This document shows positions 42,420 to 51,215 of a stretch of DNA of 64,000 bases, in pieces; the stretch's first letter is position 1; every line of letters starts with the position of its first letter. The position numbers were made by a program, and so were the translations under genes. This stretch comes from Sedimentitalea sp039941015 (GTDB taxonomy: Bacteria > Pseudomonadota > Alphaproteobacteria > Rhodobacterales > Rhodobacteraceae): NCBI RefSeq assembly GCF_039941015.1, contig NZ_JBDVFI010000053.1; one strand, 5' to 3'. The notes beneath the pieces were generated by a model. It saw nothing but the letters and a program-made list of their open reading frames with translations. It made no database searches and was not told where the DNA came from.

Positions 42420-42838
42420 CACAAATGGCAATACTGCGGCCGCAAAATATTCAGATCCGCGGCGCGCTGATGAACTAGTCGCTTGCGGTCACAAAAGACG
42501 AGCGCGAAGGCTTTGGCTGGATCGAATGATTTGAAGGTCTGCATGGTGCGAGTGATCTGTCTCATGAAACGGTGACCCTAATCGACGATGTTATTGAGAC
42601 ATTTCACCTGCAGGACCTCGCTCTACCAACACCAGTTATGCAACACCGGCAGACCGTTCCTGTTTAACAGTTCGGCGAAGAATGCGGTCGCTGCCGTTTC
42701 ATCACGTCGTTCGGGTAGGATGACATCAAGGGTATTGCCAATCCTTCCTATCCCTCGCTCGAGCTAAGTCGACCTTCAGTTAAGTCCCATCCATTCGCCA
42801 GATTGGCCATTTCGGCGTTCGCGTTTGCGTTTTGCCTG
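42420..42838 (-). pseudogene. Decayed IS6-type transposase
   Basis: On the minus strand several frames together resemble an IS6-family transposase. In order: a basic stretch QAKRKRERR (about 42838), IWRMDGT then a stop then LKVD (about 42803), LDVILPERRDETAATAFF (about 42735-42680), VKCLNNIVD then a stop then GHRFMRQITR (about 42610-42550), and FKSFDPAKAF (about 42530). These match the WRMDETY, RRDE and LNNIVEQDHR blocks of the family. At least two stop codons and several frame changes show it is dead. The N-terminal third is missing. The surrounding gap 42407-43053 holds no other gene. Confidence 0.75.
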
Positions 42839-43053
42839 ATGATTGCCAAGGAACGACCGCGACTTGGACTGTCACCCCGGAAGGGCAACTGAAACACGAT
42901 ACTTTGCGATACTCCCCATTGAATTTTTGGAGCATCGGACATGCTCGCGTTAGGGAAAGTCAAGTTGGCAACTCGGTGCCACGACCCATGCAACACTGCC
43001 TTGCACGACTGGATTCACCCGTTAGATTGTGACGTATCCTGGGAGGAATAACC

Positions 43054-44376
43054 ATGACGCCACGTACCGTTGCAACCACATCCATTGCACTTTTGACGCT
43101 AGTAACAGGGGGCGCATTGATGGCCGACAATTCGATCGACACGCAATTGCCGAATGCACCGGAGTTGGCTGCCTACGGAGATCTTACCGTCGGCGTGCGC
43201 CAGATCGAGATGGTGAACCCTGGTCAGATCGACATCCTGTCGATTGATCCTGACGTGGATAAACCTGAAACACTGCCGACCTATGATCGCCCTCTGACGG
43301 TCGAGTTGTGGTATCCCGCAGAGAGCGGCGCGACGGGCGAAACGTCGATGAAGGCCTTCCTGCGCGACGGCACGACAGAGGTGACACTGACCGGGCGCGC
43401 GGTACGGGATGCGGCACCGGCGGGTGAGGGCTATCCTCTGATCCTGATCAGCCACGGATACCCCGGCAACCGGTTCTTGATGTCGCATCTGGCCGAGAAT
43501 CTGGCATCCAAAGGGTATGTTGTAGCTTCGATCGACCACACCGACAGCACCTACCGGACACAGGCTGCCTTCGGCTCCACCTTGGTGAACCGCTCGCTTG
43601 ACCAGCTGTTCGTTCTGGAAGAGTTGTCGCAGATGGCCGGTGGCGATGGCGACTTTGCCGGGCTTTTTGATGCGGACAATGCCGGGCTTATCGGCTATTC
43701 GATGGGCGGTTACGGCGCGATTATCACCGTGGGTGGTGGCGTTACAGAAGCCTCTGTCGGCTACCCTTGGGGCGCCCCGCATGGTACGTTGGGTATCCAT
43801 TTGGCGGGGTCCGATACGCATAACGCGCTGCCCGATGCGCGGATCAAAACAGCAGTGGCGATCGGCCCATGGGGCATGAATACCGGGTTCTGGAACGCCG
43901 AAGGCCTCGCGGGCATTCAAATCCCGATGTTGTTCATCGCGGGTTCAGAAGATGAAACCTCGCTTTACAAAGAGGGTGTACGTGCCATCTGGGAAAACGC
44001 ATCGGACCTGCCGCACGCATTGCTGACCTACATAAACGGTGGTCACAACACTGCCGCCCCAATCCCCGCGCCGAAAGAGAGCTATTACTTCAGCGAAGAC
44101 AAAGGTTTCAACATCTCGGAACATTATTCAGATCCGGTTTGGCACACAGTGCGCATGAACAACATCGCTCAGCATTTTATAACTGCATGGATGGACACTC
44201 AATTGAAGGGTGATGCCGAAAAAGCGGCGCACCTTGATCTGGTTGAAGACAGCAATGCCGGGGTATGGTCCGCCAACGACGATGGCAGCCTGAAGGAAGA
44301 CCACAGCTACTGGAAGGGTTTTAGCAAAGGTTCGGCCAAAGGTCTGAAGTATGAAGTGAAGACTGCGGCTCAATAG
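43054..44376 (+). CDS. Exported alpha/beta hydrolase (dienelactone-hydrolase or PAF-acetylhydrolase-like)
   Basis: A 440-residue secreted or periplasmic hydrolase. The N-terminal signal is SIALLTLVTGGALMADNS. The fold marks are LILISHGYPGNRFLMSHL, the nucleophile elbow LIGYSMGGYGA and the C-terminal His in TYINGGHNTAAP. VELWYPAE upstream is common in the PAF-acetylhydrolase/chlorophyllase-like group. GGGAGGAATAACC precedes the ATG. It stands alone: the IS relic is upstream, and 280 bases without a recognisable gene separate it from the convergent HAD gene. Substrate unknown; ester hydrolysis is likely. Confidence 0.9.
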   Translation: MTPRTVATTSIALLTLVTGGALMADNSIDTQLPNAPELAAYGDLTVGVRQIEMVNPGQIDILSIDPDVDKPETLPTYDRPLTVELWYPAESGATGETSMKAFLRDGTTEVTLTGRAVRDAAPAGEGYPLILISHGYPGNRFLMSHLAENLASKGYVVASIDHTDSTYRTQAAFGSTLVNRSLDQLFVLEELSQMAGGDGDFAGLFDADNAGLIGYSMGGYGAIITVGGGVTEASVGYPWGAPHGTLGIHLAGSDTHNALPDARIKTAVAIGPWGMNTGFWNAEGLAGIQIPMLFIAGSEDETSLYKEGVRAIWENASDLPHALLTYINGGHNTAAPIPAPKESYYFSEDKGFNISEHYSDPVWHTVRMNNIAQHFITAWMDTQLKGDAEKAAHLDLVEDSNAGVWSANDDGSLKEDHSYWKGFSKGSAKGLKYEVKTAAQ

Positions 44377-44656
44377 AGCGTTCAGGATGTGTCTGATCCC
44401 ACGGTTTGATGGTGCGATCTTTTCTGAGGAATAGAAGGAAGCCAAATGGGACGGTTCTTCAGAGGCGCGCCACATACTGTTATCCCGCAGTGGTTTGCAG
44501 AACAAACCATGGTCGGGCTGGACTAGGAACACGGAATCAATCCGAAGTGAGTTTCCAAGTGACGTAGGCGCGTGCCTCGTCTTAAGTCTAATCTGTGCAA
44601 AGCCCCCCACAGAGTCTGTCGGCATCAACGAAAACGCTCATGACCTAGCGATGCGC

Positions 44657-45568
44657 TCAGATTGTTTCCACGACGAAATCCGGGGCGATCTTTGATGCTG
44701 TGATTGACTCGACCACACTAAGTCCTGCCAGCGAACCATGTGCGGTGACCAATGCGGTGGCAAAGCCCGCTTGGGCGCCGCCGAGGATGTCAGTATGTAG
44801 CGTGTCGCCTACCATCAGGACGCGTTCAGGCGGAACAGACCCGCCAAAGCGCGCCAGCGCCAGCTCGAATATCTCCGGAAAAGGTTTGCCGAGGAATACA
44901 GGCGCGATGCCGGTCCGGTCTGCGAGCCGGTGTGCGAACCACCCCGGCTCGAGCGATAGTCCGGCTTCGCGAGGGGCCACCAGATCCGGATTGCCAATAA
45001 ATACAGGCCGCGATGTGCGGGCGAGGGTTGCTTCCAAAAGGCCTTGTCTGTGCTCGGTCCAACCGTCAGATCCGATGAGGAGGAATCCGTCGACCTCGTC
45101 ATATACCTCTCGGGTATCAGTCAGGACGTGCGCATCTAGCGTTTCGAGTTCGGCTAATCCTGAGATCGGGTTCAGCATGACGCCCCACCGCCTTGGCGGC
45201 TCAGACTTGATGCGCTCAAACAATGCCTCTCGGCTTGTCACAACTTCGGACGGGTCAAAATTAAAGCCGAGCCGGGCATAACGCCCCATCATGTGGGCCT
45301 TGGAGTAAGCGGCAGAATTGGACACCACCGCCACCGTCTTGCCCGCACCCCTCAGGGCGGCCATGGTTTCAGCCGCACCTGGAATCGCGGTTTCACCAAC
45401 GTTAAGTACGCCATAAGCGTCAAACAGGATCAGATCGAAATCGTCTGCAATGTCGAGAAACTCTCCGGGCACGGCCCGTCCACGTCCTGCGGCAGCTGGC
45501 AGGCGGTTGCGTACTTTCAGATAGGCGGCAAACGCCTCCGCCGGAGTGACGTTCTGAACTTCAGTCAC
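44657..45568 (-). CDS. HAD-superfamily (class IIA, NagD-like) hydrolase
   Basis: A 303-residue HAD protein of the IIA type. Motif I is ILFDAYGVLNVG, with nucleophile Asp50; the second position that is Asp in most phosphatases is Tyr52 (DxY). Motif II is VVSNSAAY, the Lys is in FLGKPFPEIFELAL and motif IV is MVGDTLHTDI. Start is a GTG at 45568 that overlaps the phnE stop (GTGA). It is the last gene of the phosphonate-type operon. It could dephosphorylate an imported organophosphate or act on a phosphonate product (inference). The lack of the second Asp makes ordinary phosphatase activity less certain. Confidence 0.88.
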   Translation of the reverse strand: MTEVQNVTPAEAFAAYLKVRNRLPAAAGRGRAVPGEFLDIADDFDLILFDAYGVLNVGETAIPGAAETMAALRGAGKTVAVVSNSAAYSKAHMMGRYARLGFNFDPSEVVTSREALFERIKSEPPRRWGVMLNPISGLAELETLDAHVLTDTREVYDEVDGFLLIGSDGWTEHRQGLLEATLARTSRPVFIGNPDLVAPREAGLSLEPGWFAHRLADRTGIAPVFLGKPFPEIFELALARFGGSVPPERVLMVGDTLHTDILGGAQAGFATALVTAHGSLAGLSVVESITASKIAPDFVVETI

Positions 45569-46374
45569 AGGATAAGACGTCGCAGGTAAGCCGAAATAAC
45601 CTCGCCAATGACCACCAATGCGATGATCGCTAGAAGGATCGTGGCGACCTCGGGCCAGTTGAATGTGTCGATGGCCCCTTGCAGGATGATCCCGATACCG
45701 CCCGCTCCGACAAGGCCTAGCACCGTGGATTCACGCAGGTTGATATCCCACCGCAGAATTGCGACGGCCCAGAATGTCGGCATGACTTGTGGGACGATGG
45801 CGTAGACGATGACCTTGAAACGGGATGCGCCCGTGGCCTCCAATGCCTCGACCGGGCGCTTGTCGATTTCTTCGATCGCCTCGCCCAACAATTTGCCGAT
45901 AAACCCGATGGATCGGAACATGATCGCAACGATCCCGGCCACAACGCCGGGGCCGAAGATGGCGACAAACAGCAGTGCCCAGATGATCGTATTGACCGAC
46001 CTTGATGTCACCAGGATCAGTCGCCCGATCCACAAGGTCACCCTGTTTGGCGTTGTATTTTGCGCGGCGATATAGGCCACTGGGAGTGACAGCAGGACAG
46101 CAAAGGCGGTCGCAAAGGTCGCGATATTCACCGTATCCCAAAGCACCCGGAGGATCGTGCCGAGGTTGCTGGGATCAGGCGGATACATGCGCCGAAAGAG
46201 ATCTCCGATCTGCTCTGGCGCGCCCCAGACCCACGCCCAGATCACCTCGATCGAAGTGAGGGCCCAGGCGATGGCCAGACCGCAAGCCAAGAAGATGGCG
46301 TAGCGCGTCATCCGTTGTTTTAGGGTGAAGCGTGCCCACTCGTCGCGGCCAAACTGCTCAGAAATGGAGGTCAT
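45565..46374 (-). CDS. phnE: Phosphonate-type ABC transporter permease PhnE
   Basis: A 269-residue permease of the PhnE family with about five to six helices. The EAA loop is around VEALEATGASRFKVIVYAIV. The C-terminal STVLGLVGAGGIGIILQGAI is the family hallmark. It overlaps both neighbours by four bases. This is the second of two adjacent phnE genes, which together form a heterodimeric channel. Confidence 0.93.
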   Translation of the reverse strand: MTSISEQFGRDEWARFTLKQRMTRYAIFLACGLAIAWALTSIEVIWAWVWGAPEQIGDLFRRMYPPDPSNLGTILRVLWDTVNIATFATAFAVLLSLPVAYIAAQNTTPNRVTLWIGRLILVTSRSVNTIIWALLFVAIFGPGVVAGIVAIMFRSIGFIGKLLGEAIEEIDKRPVEALEATGASRFKVIVYAIVPQVMPTFWAVAILRWDINLRESTVLGLVGAGGIGIILQGAIDTFNWPEVATILLAIIALVVIGEVISAYLRRLIL

Positions 46375-47165
46375 TGGATACGCTTCCGGATAATGCCACT
46401 TACCGCCTCCGACACAAGGATAGCGCCGACGATGACGATGGTAATGGCCAAAGCAAAGTCATAGTCATAGCGCCCGAAAGCATTGGCCAGCGTTGCTCCG
46501 ATCCCGCCAGCGCCGACAATGCCGACCACGGCAGAAGCGCGCAGATTGGAATCCAGCTGATAAATCGTCAGACCGATTTGGCGCGGCATAATTTGCGGAA
46601 AGATGGCATAGATCAGTGTCGAAAAATATGGCGCACCGGCGGCACGCAAGGCCTCGACCTGTCCGAAGTCAATTTCCTCGATCCGTTCGGCCAGCATCTT
46701 GGCGACGAAACCTATCGAATAGACAATCAGCGTCAGGACCCCGGCAAAAGGGCCAAACCCAACAGCCTTTACGAACAGGATTGCGACGATCACCGGGTGA
46801 AAGCTGCGGGCGATGATGATGATGGCGCGCCCGAGATAATAGATTGGTTTCGGAGCGACGTTGCTTGCCGACATGAACGCAATTGGGATCGATAAAAGAA
46901 CCCCGCCTGCCGTCGCAAGTATCGCGATCTTGAGGCTTTCGAGAAAGCCATCAATCAGCAAACCACTGCGTTCAAAACTAGGCGGGAAAGCCCCGCCAAA
47001 GATCTTGCCCGCGCGCCCGATGCCTTCTGCAACCCGGCCCCAGTCGATGGGCATGGTCAGACCGACCCAGCCGAAATAGGTGATGGCCCCCAGATAGACC
47101 GCCCACCGCAGAGCGGTGTTGGCAATGAAGGGTGGTTTTGACCAGGTGTCGCGTGTTGTGCTCAT
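46371..47165 (-). CDS. phnE: Phosphonate-type ABC transporter permease PhnE
   Basis: A 264-residue permease, the first of two tandem phnE genes. The loop VEALRAAGAPYFSTLIYAIF and the end ASAVVGIVGAGGIGATLANA are family marks. It overlaps phnC and the second phnE by four bases each. The two permeases are clearly related but divergent. Confidence 0.93.
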   Translation of the reverse strand: MSTTRDTWSKPPFIANTALRWAVYLGAITYFGWVGLTMPIDWGRVAEGIGRAGKIFGGAFPPSFERSGLLIDGFLESLKIAILATAGGVLLSIPIAFMSASNVAPKPIYYLGRAIIIIARSFHPVIVAILFVKAVGFGPFAGVLTLIVYSIGFVAKMLAERIEEIDFGQVEALRAAGAPYFSTLIYAIFPQIMPRQIGLTIYQLDSNLRASAVVGIVGAGGIGATLANAFGRYDYDFALAITIVIVGAILVSEAVSGIIRKRIQ

Positions 47166-47938
47166 GACGTCGCCGCCGCGTCATTGCTGCGGTCCGCATG
47201 TGGGCTGCCTGCATAGATCTCGTCCATCGCGGCCTGATCCAGCATTCCGGGTTTGTCGTCAAAAATGATGCGACCATATCGCATCCCGACGATACGATCG
47301 GTGTATTCCTTGGCCTCGGTCACGTTGTGAATGTTGATCAACACAGGCAACTTCAACTCTCCGGCCAGATCGCGCAGCAGGCCCATGATCTGTTCCGATG
47401 TCTTGGGGTCAAGCGAGGCCGTCGGTTCATCCGCCAAAAGGATCTCGGGGTCTTGCATCAGGGCGCGTACGACGCCGACGCGCTGCCGCTCGCCGCCAGA
47501 CAGCTGGTCAGCGCGTGTGTTGGCGTATTGGGCGATGCCGACGCGTTCCATCAACTCGAACGCACGCCGGATGTCTTCTTTCGGATAGCGCCGCATGACC
47601 GCAGCCCACGTCGAGATATAGCCAAGCCGACCTGACTGGACATTCTCCATCACCGTCAAGCGGTCGACAAGATTAAAGCCCTGAAACACCATACCGATCT
47701 TGCGCCGCGCCGCGCGCAGGTTCTTGCCACGCAGACCCGACAATTCAACCCCGTTCAGCTTGATCGACCCGGATGTCGGCTCGACCAGCTGATTGATACA
47801 ACGCAACAGCGTGCTCTTGCCGGCACCTGACGATCCAATGATCGAGACCACGCTTTCCCCTTCGATCGTCAGATCAAGGTTCTTGAGGACCGGATCGCCT
47901 GCGCCATAGCGTTTGACGAGATCAGTAATTTTCAGCAT
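47162..47938 (-). CDS. phnC: Phosphonate-type ABC transporter ATP-binding protein PhnC
   Basis: A 258-residue ATPase of the PhnC class. Walker A is GSSGAGKST, the Q-loop is VFQGFNLVDRLTVMENV, the signature is LSGGERQRVGVVRALMQD and Walker B is ILLADEPTASLD. The phosphonate-specific GRLGYISTWAAVMRRYPKED segment is present. It starts after a 54-base gap with a stem-loop following phnD. Confidence 0.94.
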   Translation of the reverse strand: MLKITDLVKRYGAGDPVLKNLDLTIEGESVVSIIGSSGAGKSTLLRCINQLVEPTSGSIKLNGVELSGLRGKNLRAARRKIGMVFQGFNLVDRLTVMENVQSGRLGYISTWAAVMRRYPKEDIRRAFELMERVGIAQYANTRADQLSGGERQRVGVVRALMQDPEILLADEPTASLDPKTSEQIMGLLRDLAGELKLPVLINIHNVTEAKEYTDRIVGMRYGRIIFDDKPGMLDQAAMDEIYAGSPHADRSNDAAATS

Positions 47939-47955
47939 GTCAGATACCTTATGCG

Positions 47956-47982
47956 CGGGGCCAACCCAAAGGATCGGCCCCG
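47956..47982 (-). terminator. Stem-loop between phnD and phnC
   Basis: 7-bp perfect stem (CGGGGCC and GGCCCCG) with a 13-base loop inside the 54-base gap between phnD and phnC. No T-run follows. Confidence 0.45.
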
Positions 47983-47992
47983 ACGGAAATGA

Positions 47993-48976
47993 TCATTCGG
48001 CGGCAAGACCCTGAGGCGTGTATTCGACACCATTGGCCGACTGGATCTGGCGTATGACGGCCCATTGATCCTTGTAGGTGATGGGAACGAACTTGCTGAC
48101 ACCAGCAAATTCATCGCCCAGTGCCGTGCCTTCAAAGTCGAAGCTGAAAAAGGCCTCCTTGATCTTGTCCTTTAGTTCCGGTGTAAGGTCGTGGGCCACG
48201 CCGTAGGACGTTGTCGGGAAAGGATCGCTTTCCCAGACGATACGCACATCTGCGGGCTCATACAGGCCACGCTCTGCCATGCGATCGACGACTTCGGAGG
48301 CGACCGGGGCCGCATCATAGTCACCCGCTACGACGCCCAGCATCGACTGATCATGGCTGCCGGAATAGGTCACTTCATAGTCCTGGTCCGGGACCACGCC
48401 CAAATCGGGGAACAATGCCCGCGGTGCCTGATTGCCCGAGTTCGACGTGGGCGAGGTATGCGCAACGCGCTTGCCTTTGAGGTCGGCCATTTCCTTGATG
48501 TCGCTGTCGGCTTGCGTATAGACCTGCAGCTTGTAGCCGAACTGCCCATCATCTGCGCCCATGATCGCAAAGGGTTCCACACCGGCGAGGTTCACCGCAA
48601 AAGGCGTCGGCCCCGTGGAAAAACCAGCGATGTGCAACCGGCCCGAGCGCATCGCCTCCACCTCGGCAGAGTTCGATTGCACTGCGAAGAATTGCACATC
48701 CTTGCCAGTGACGTTTTCGAGGTGGTCAATGAACGGCGTCCAGATATCTTCGTAGATTGCCGGGTCTTCGACGGGCGTATAGGCAAACACCAGCGTCGAG
48801 GGGTCTTGCAATTTGCTGGCGTCTGTTGGCGCATCCGCGACAAGGTCGCCGTTCGCATCACAGAACATCACGTCAAGCGCGCCGCGTTCTGCGCAGTCTT
48901 CCTGCGCAATTGCGGCACTTCCTGTCAACGCGATGGCCGCCAAGAGACCGGTGGCAAAAATGGTATCCTTGTTCAT
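47993..48976 (-). CDS. phnD: Phosphate/phosphite/phosphonate-type ABC binding protein PhnD
   Basis: A 327-residue periplasmic binding protein of the PhnD family. The Sec signal is FATGLLAAIALTGSAAIAQE. The mature part has LVFAYTPVEDPAIYEDIWTP and the family motif ADLKGKRVAHTSPTSNSGNQ, followed by SGSHDQSMLGVVAGDYDAAP. GGAGGAGAAG precedes ATG 48976. The longer open frame upstream is antisense to the DeoR gene. It is the first gene of the operon. Phosphonate, phosphite or an organophosphate is the likely ligand. No C-P lyase genes are in the window. Confidence 0.93.
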   Translation of the reverse strand: MNKDTIFATGLLAAIALTGSAAIAQEDCAERGALDVMFCDANGDLVADAPTDASKLQDPSTLVFAYTPVEDPAIYEDIWTPFIDHLENVTGKDVQFFAVQSNSAEVEAMRSGRLHIAGFSTGPTPFAVNLAGVEPFAIMGADDGQFGYKLQVYTQADSDIKEMADLKGKRVAHTSPTSNSGNQAPRALFPDLGVVPDQDYEVTYSGSHDQSMLGVVAGDYDAAPVASEVVDRMAERGLYEPADVRIVWESDPFPTTSYGVAHDLTPELKDKIKEAFFSFDFEGTALGDEFAGVSKFVPITYKDQWAVIRQIQSANGVEYTPQGLAAE

Positions 48977-49061
48977 TTGCTTCTCCTCCCTGAGAAGTCC
49001 CACGTGGAATGTGCAGGACGAATATTTGGCGATACGAACATTGTACCTTTCGATTTGCAAC

Positions 49062-49076
49062 ATTTTCCGACAAAAT
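49062..49076. promoter_or_regulatory. Inverted repeat between phnD and the DeoR gene
   Basis: Perfect 5-base arms ATTTT and AAAAT around CCGAC, inside a 138-base divergent promoter region, about 86 bases before phnD and 39 bases before the DeoR ATG. It is a weak candidate operator for DeoR; short repeats of this size occur by chance. Confidence 0.3.
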
Positions 49077-49114
49077 ATCTGGCATCTGCCAAATTGCGGC
49101 GCTGTGGAGCAGTT

Positions 49115-49921
49115 ATGAACACCGGATCTGACAGGCAGAACCTGAAAAAGCCCGAACGACACGCGCAGATCCTGTTGGAGCTTCGACTTGCCCCACACGT
49201 CAGAATTTCCGACCTCGCAAAGACCTTTGGCGTCACGACCGAAACCGTGCGACGGGATATCGCCGAGCTCAGCGCTCAAGGGCATTTGCAAAAATCACAT
49301 GGAGGCGCATCGCCTCGTGCTCCGGGGACCCACAGGGTGCTGAACGAGCGCCAGCGCGAACGTGTTGATGAGCGCCAGAAGCTGGCACAATTGGCGGTAG
49401 GGCTTGTAGATGATGGGCAAAGCCTGATGGTGGACGCGGGTGCCACCACGATGGAATTCGCCCGCGCGTTAGCGATATCTGGCAAAACGTCGACGGTCAT
49501 CACCAACAGCTTGCAAGTTGCGATGATCCTCGGCACCTCTGCGGTCATTCGGGTGCTCATGACGCCGGGCGACTATCTTAACGAAGAGGCCGCGTTGACC
49601 GGAACCGAGACCTGCGCTTTCCTGCGCCGATATCATGTTGACGCCTGTTTTGTCGGCGCTTCGGCATTGGATCAGTCTGGGGTCAGCGAATCCGTTGCGG
49701 GTTTTGCCGAGGTGAAACGCACCATGATAGAGCGCTGCCGCGCCCCGAATTTTCTCATAGATGGAAGCAAGTTCGGCAAGCGGCATCTGGCAATGGTCGC
49801 AGAGGTGGGAGAGATTGGAACTCTTATCACCGATACGCGACCCAAAGGGGGGCTGGCTGACGCTCTACAAACGCATTGCGTAGAAGCACTGCTTCCGCAA
49901 GGTTTTGCAAAGCCAGTCTGA
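49115..49921 (+). CDS. DeoR-family transcriptional regulator
   Basis: A 268-residue DeoR-type repressor. The helix-turn-helix covers about residues 12-70 (RISDLAKTFGVTTETVRRDI, then LHGGA-like KSHGGASPR). The sugar-phosphate-sensing domain has DAGATTMEFARALA and FVGASALDQSGVSES, and DGSKFGKRHLAMV near the end. I chose ATG 49115, with GGAG upstream; the frame is open much further upstream, but only as antisense of phnD. It diverges from phnD and likely controls the phn-HAD operon, with a phosphorylated metabolite as inducer (inference). The 155 bases to the next convergent gene hold no gene. Confidence 0.92.
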   Translation: MNTGSDRQNLKKPERHAQILLELRLAPHVRISDLAKTFGVTTETVRRDIAELSAQGHLQKSHGGASPRAPGTHRVLNERQRERVDERQKLAQLAVGLVDDGQSLMVDAGATTMEFARALAISGKTSTVITNSLQVAMILGTSAVIRVLMTPGDYLNEEAALTGTETCAFLRRYHVDACFVGASALDQSGVSESVAGFAEVKRTMIERCRAPNFLIDGSKFGKRHLAMVAEVGEIGTLITDTRPKGGLADALQTHCVEALLPQGFAKPV

Positions 49922-50076
49922 AATATAAGAGGCGCAAGCCATCACAAGCCAGCTACCGCACTTCGCGCACCGAAAATTGATTGAAAGGATCGCACGGCCC
50001 AACCCGAAGCCGATCCTAGATCGGATCATAACCCGCTTCATTTGCTGTTACAGCATCAGTTCCTTGCTGTTTGCAA

Positions 50077-50715
50077 TCAGGCCAATGCGCTGGCCAGATG
50101 TGCCGAGGTCTGCACTCCGTCAACCAGCACGGCCCCTGTCCGCGCGGTCAGGGCCGCACTCATCCGACACATGCCAGCGCATCCCAGGATGATCGCGTGC
50201 GCACCGGCGTCTCGGGACCGTAAAATCGTTGCGACCAGCTGCGTCTCGACCGACGCACCACCGGCTTCAACTTCAAGAACCGGCACTCCGGAGGCCAACA
50301 CCCCGGTACACACAGCCTGATAGCCATAGGATGCGACATTCGCCGTGATAACCGGGACAGAAACATCAAGGGTCGTGACAATCCCGAACGGCCCTTGGTG
50401 CAGGGCGGCAACGGTCATGGCAGCCTGCCCAATGCCAATCACCGGGCAATGCGCCGCAGCCCGGATCAGATCGAGGCCCGTGTCATCAAAACAGGCGATG
50501 ACGATGGCATCGGTCCGTGCCGATTTGGCTTTGGGCAGCAGCGACAAGAGCCCGTCGACCGCCATTTCCCCGTCTTCCGCACCCTGAATTGCGGCTGGTC
50601 CATCGTGATTGGTCCAGCCCAGAACCTCGGCCTGCGGCACGGCCTGGCGTGCAACCGACACGACACTGTCGGTCATCGCTTCGGTGGAATTGGGGTTGAT
50701 AAAAAGAAGCCGCAA
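50077..50715 (-). CDS. Aspartate/glutamate/hydantoin racemase family protein
   Basis: A protein of about 212 residues starting RLLFINPNSTEAM, the typical start of hydantoin-racemase-like members. The catalytic Cys pair is Cys75 (IVIACFDDTG) and Cys179 (IILGCAGM). The start codon is unusual: the frame offers a TTG at 50715 or a CTG at 50721 that overlaps the deaminase stop. The first ATG lies far upstream inside the deaminase gene. It is the last gene of the second peptide-type transporter operon. Hydantoin or allantoin-like racemisation would fit the hydrolases in the operon, but no hydantoinase is recognisable. Confidence 0.85.
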   Translation of the reverse strand: MRLLFINPNSTEAMTDSVVSVARQAVPQAEVLGWTNHDGPAAIQGAEDGEMAVDGLLSLLPKAKSARTDAIVIACFDDTGLDLIRAAAHCPVIGIGQAAMTVAALHQGPFGIVTTLDVSVPVITANVASYGYQAVCTGVLASGVPVLEVEAGGASVETQLVATILRSRDAGAHAIILGCAGMCRMSAALTARTGAVLVDGVQTSAHLASALA

Positions 50716-50717
50716 TT

Positions 50718-51215
50718 TCAGACCCGCGCGCGGGCACGCCGTGCCCAGTCGGACAGCACGGCAAAGGCTTGCCCATCCAGATGTTGTTCTGCAGGCATAA
50801 GGCGGTCGCCAACGGAGTGGCCGCATTCATGTGTCAGGCGATCCACGTCCACCGGAAAGCGCGCAGCTTCGGGCAGATCACCGATGGCGGCGCCCGCTTG
50901 TGCCATATCCGCGGCATAATACAGCGTGGTGATCCGGGCGATGTTCATCGCTGCCACGCAAAGTGCACATGGCTCGCAGCTGGAATAGAGCTCGCATCCC
51001 CGCAGATCGATAGTCCCGAGGGTGCGACAGGCATCGCGGATTGCTTCTGTTTCGCCATGCGAGGTCGGATCGTGGTTCATCACCGAACGATTGATCCCCT
51101 CACCAACGATCTCTCCGTTTTTGACGACGACCGCGCCAAAGGGTTCAGTTCCGGGTGTTTCAAGCGCCTGTGCGGAAATCTCGATCGCACGGCGAAGGTG
51201 GCTTTCGTCATACAT
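50718..51215 (-). CDS. Nucleoside/guanine-deaminase-like zinc deaminase
   Basis: A 165-residue CMP/dCMP deaminase-fold enzyme. The zinc motif is complete: SHGETEAI (His53, Glu55) and SCEPCALCVAAM (Cys83, Cys86), with TEPFGAVVVKNGEIVGEGIN at the start. The pattern is closest to guanine deaminase/tRNA adenosine deaminase-type members and suggests deamination of a purine-like or other N-heterocycle. ATG 51215 overlaps the upstream ATPase stop by eight bases. It sits between transporter and racemase genes, so the imported compound is likely its substrate or a precursor. Confidence 0.9.
   Translation of the reverse strand: MYDESHLRRAIEISAQALETPGTEPFGAVVVKNGEIVGEGINRSVMNHDPTSHGETEAIRDACRTLGTIDLRGCELYSSCEPCALCVAAMNIARITTLYYAADMAQAGAAIGDLPEAARFPVDVDRLTHECGHSVGDRLMPAEQHLDGQAFAVLSDWARRARARV

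Noticed and set aside
42989..43000. TGCAACACTGCC, one mismatch from the terminal repeat of some IS6 elements
   Set aside because: The orientation fits, but only 12 bases match and no partner end is visible near 42400. It is too weak to call an element boundary.
44377..44656. Possible second insertion-sequence remnant after the exported hydrolase
   Set aside because: Both strands were read in all frames and no transposase motif was found. It is left as unexplained intergenic DNA.
48191..49114. A 308-codon upstream extension of the DeoR frame
   Set aside because: This part is antisense to phnD. The DeoR family start, helix-turn-helix and ribosome site all fit ATG 49115.
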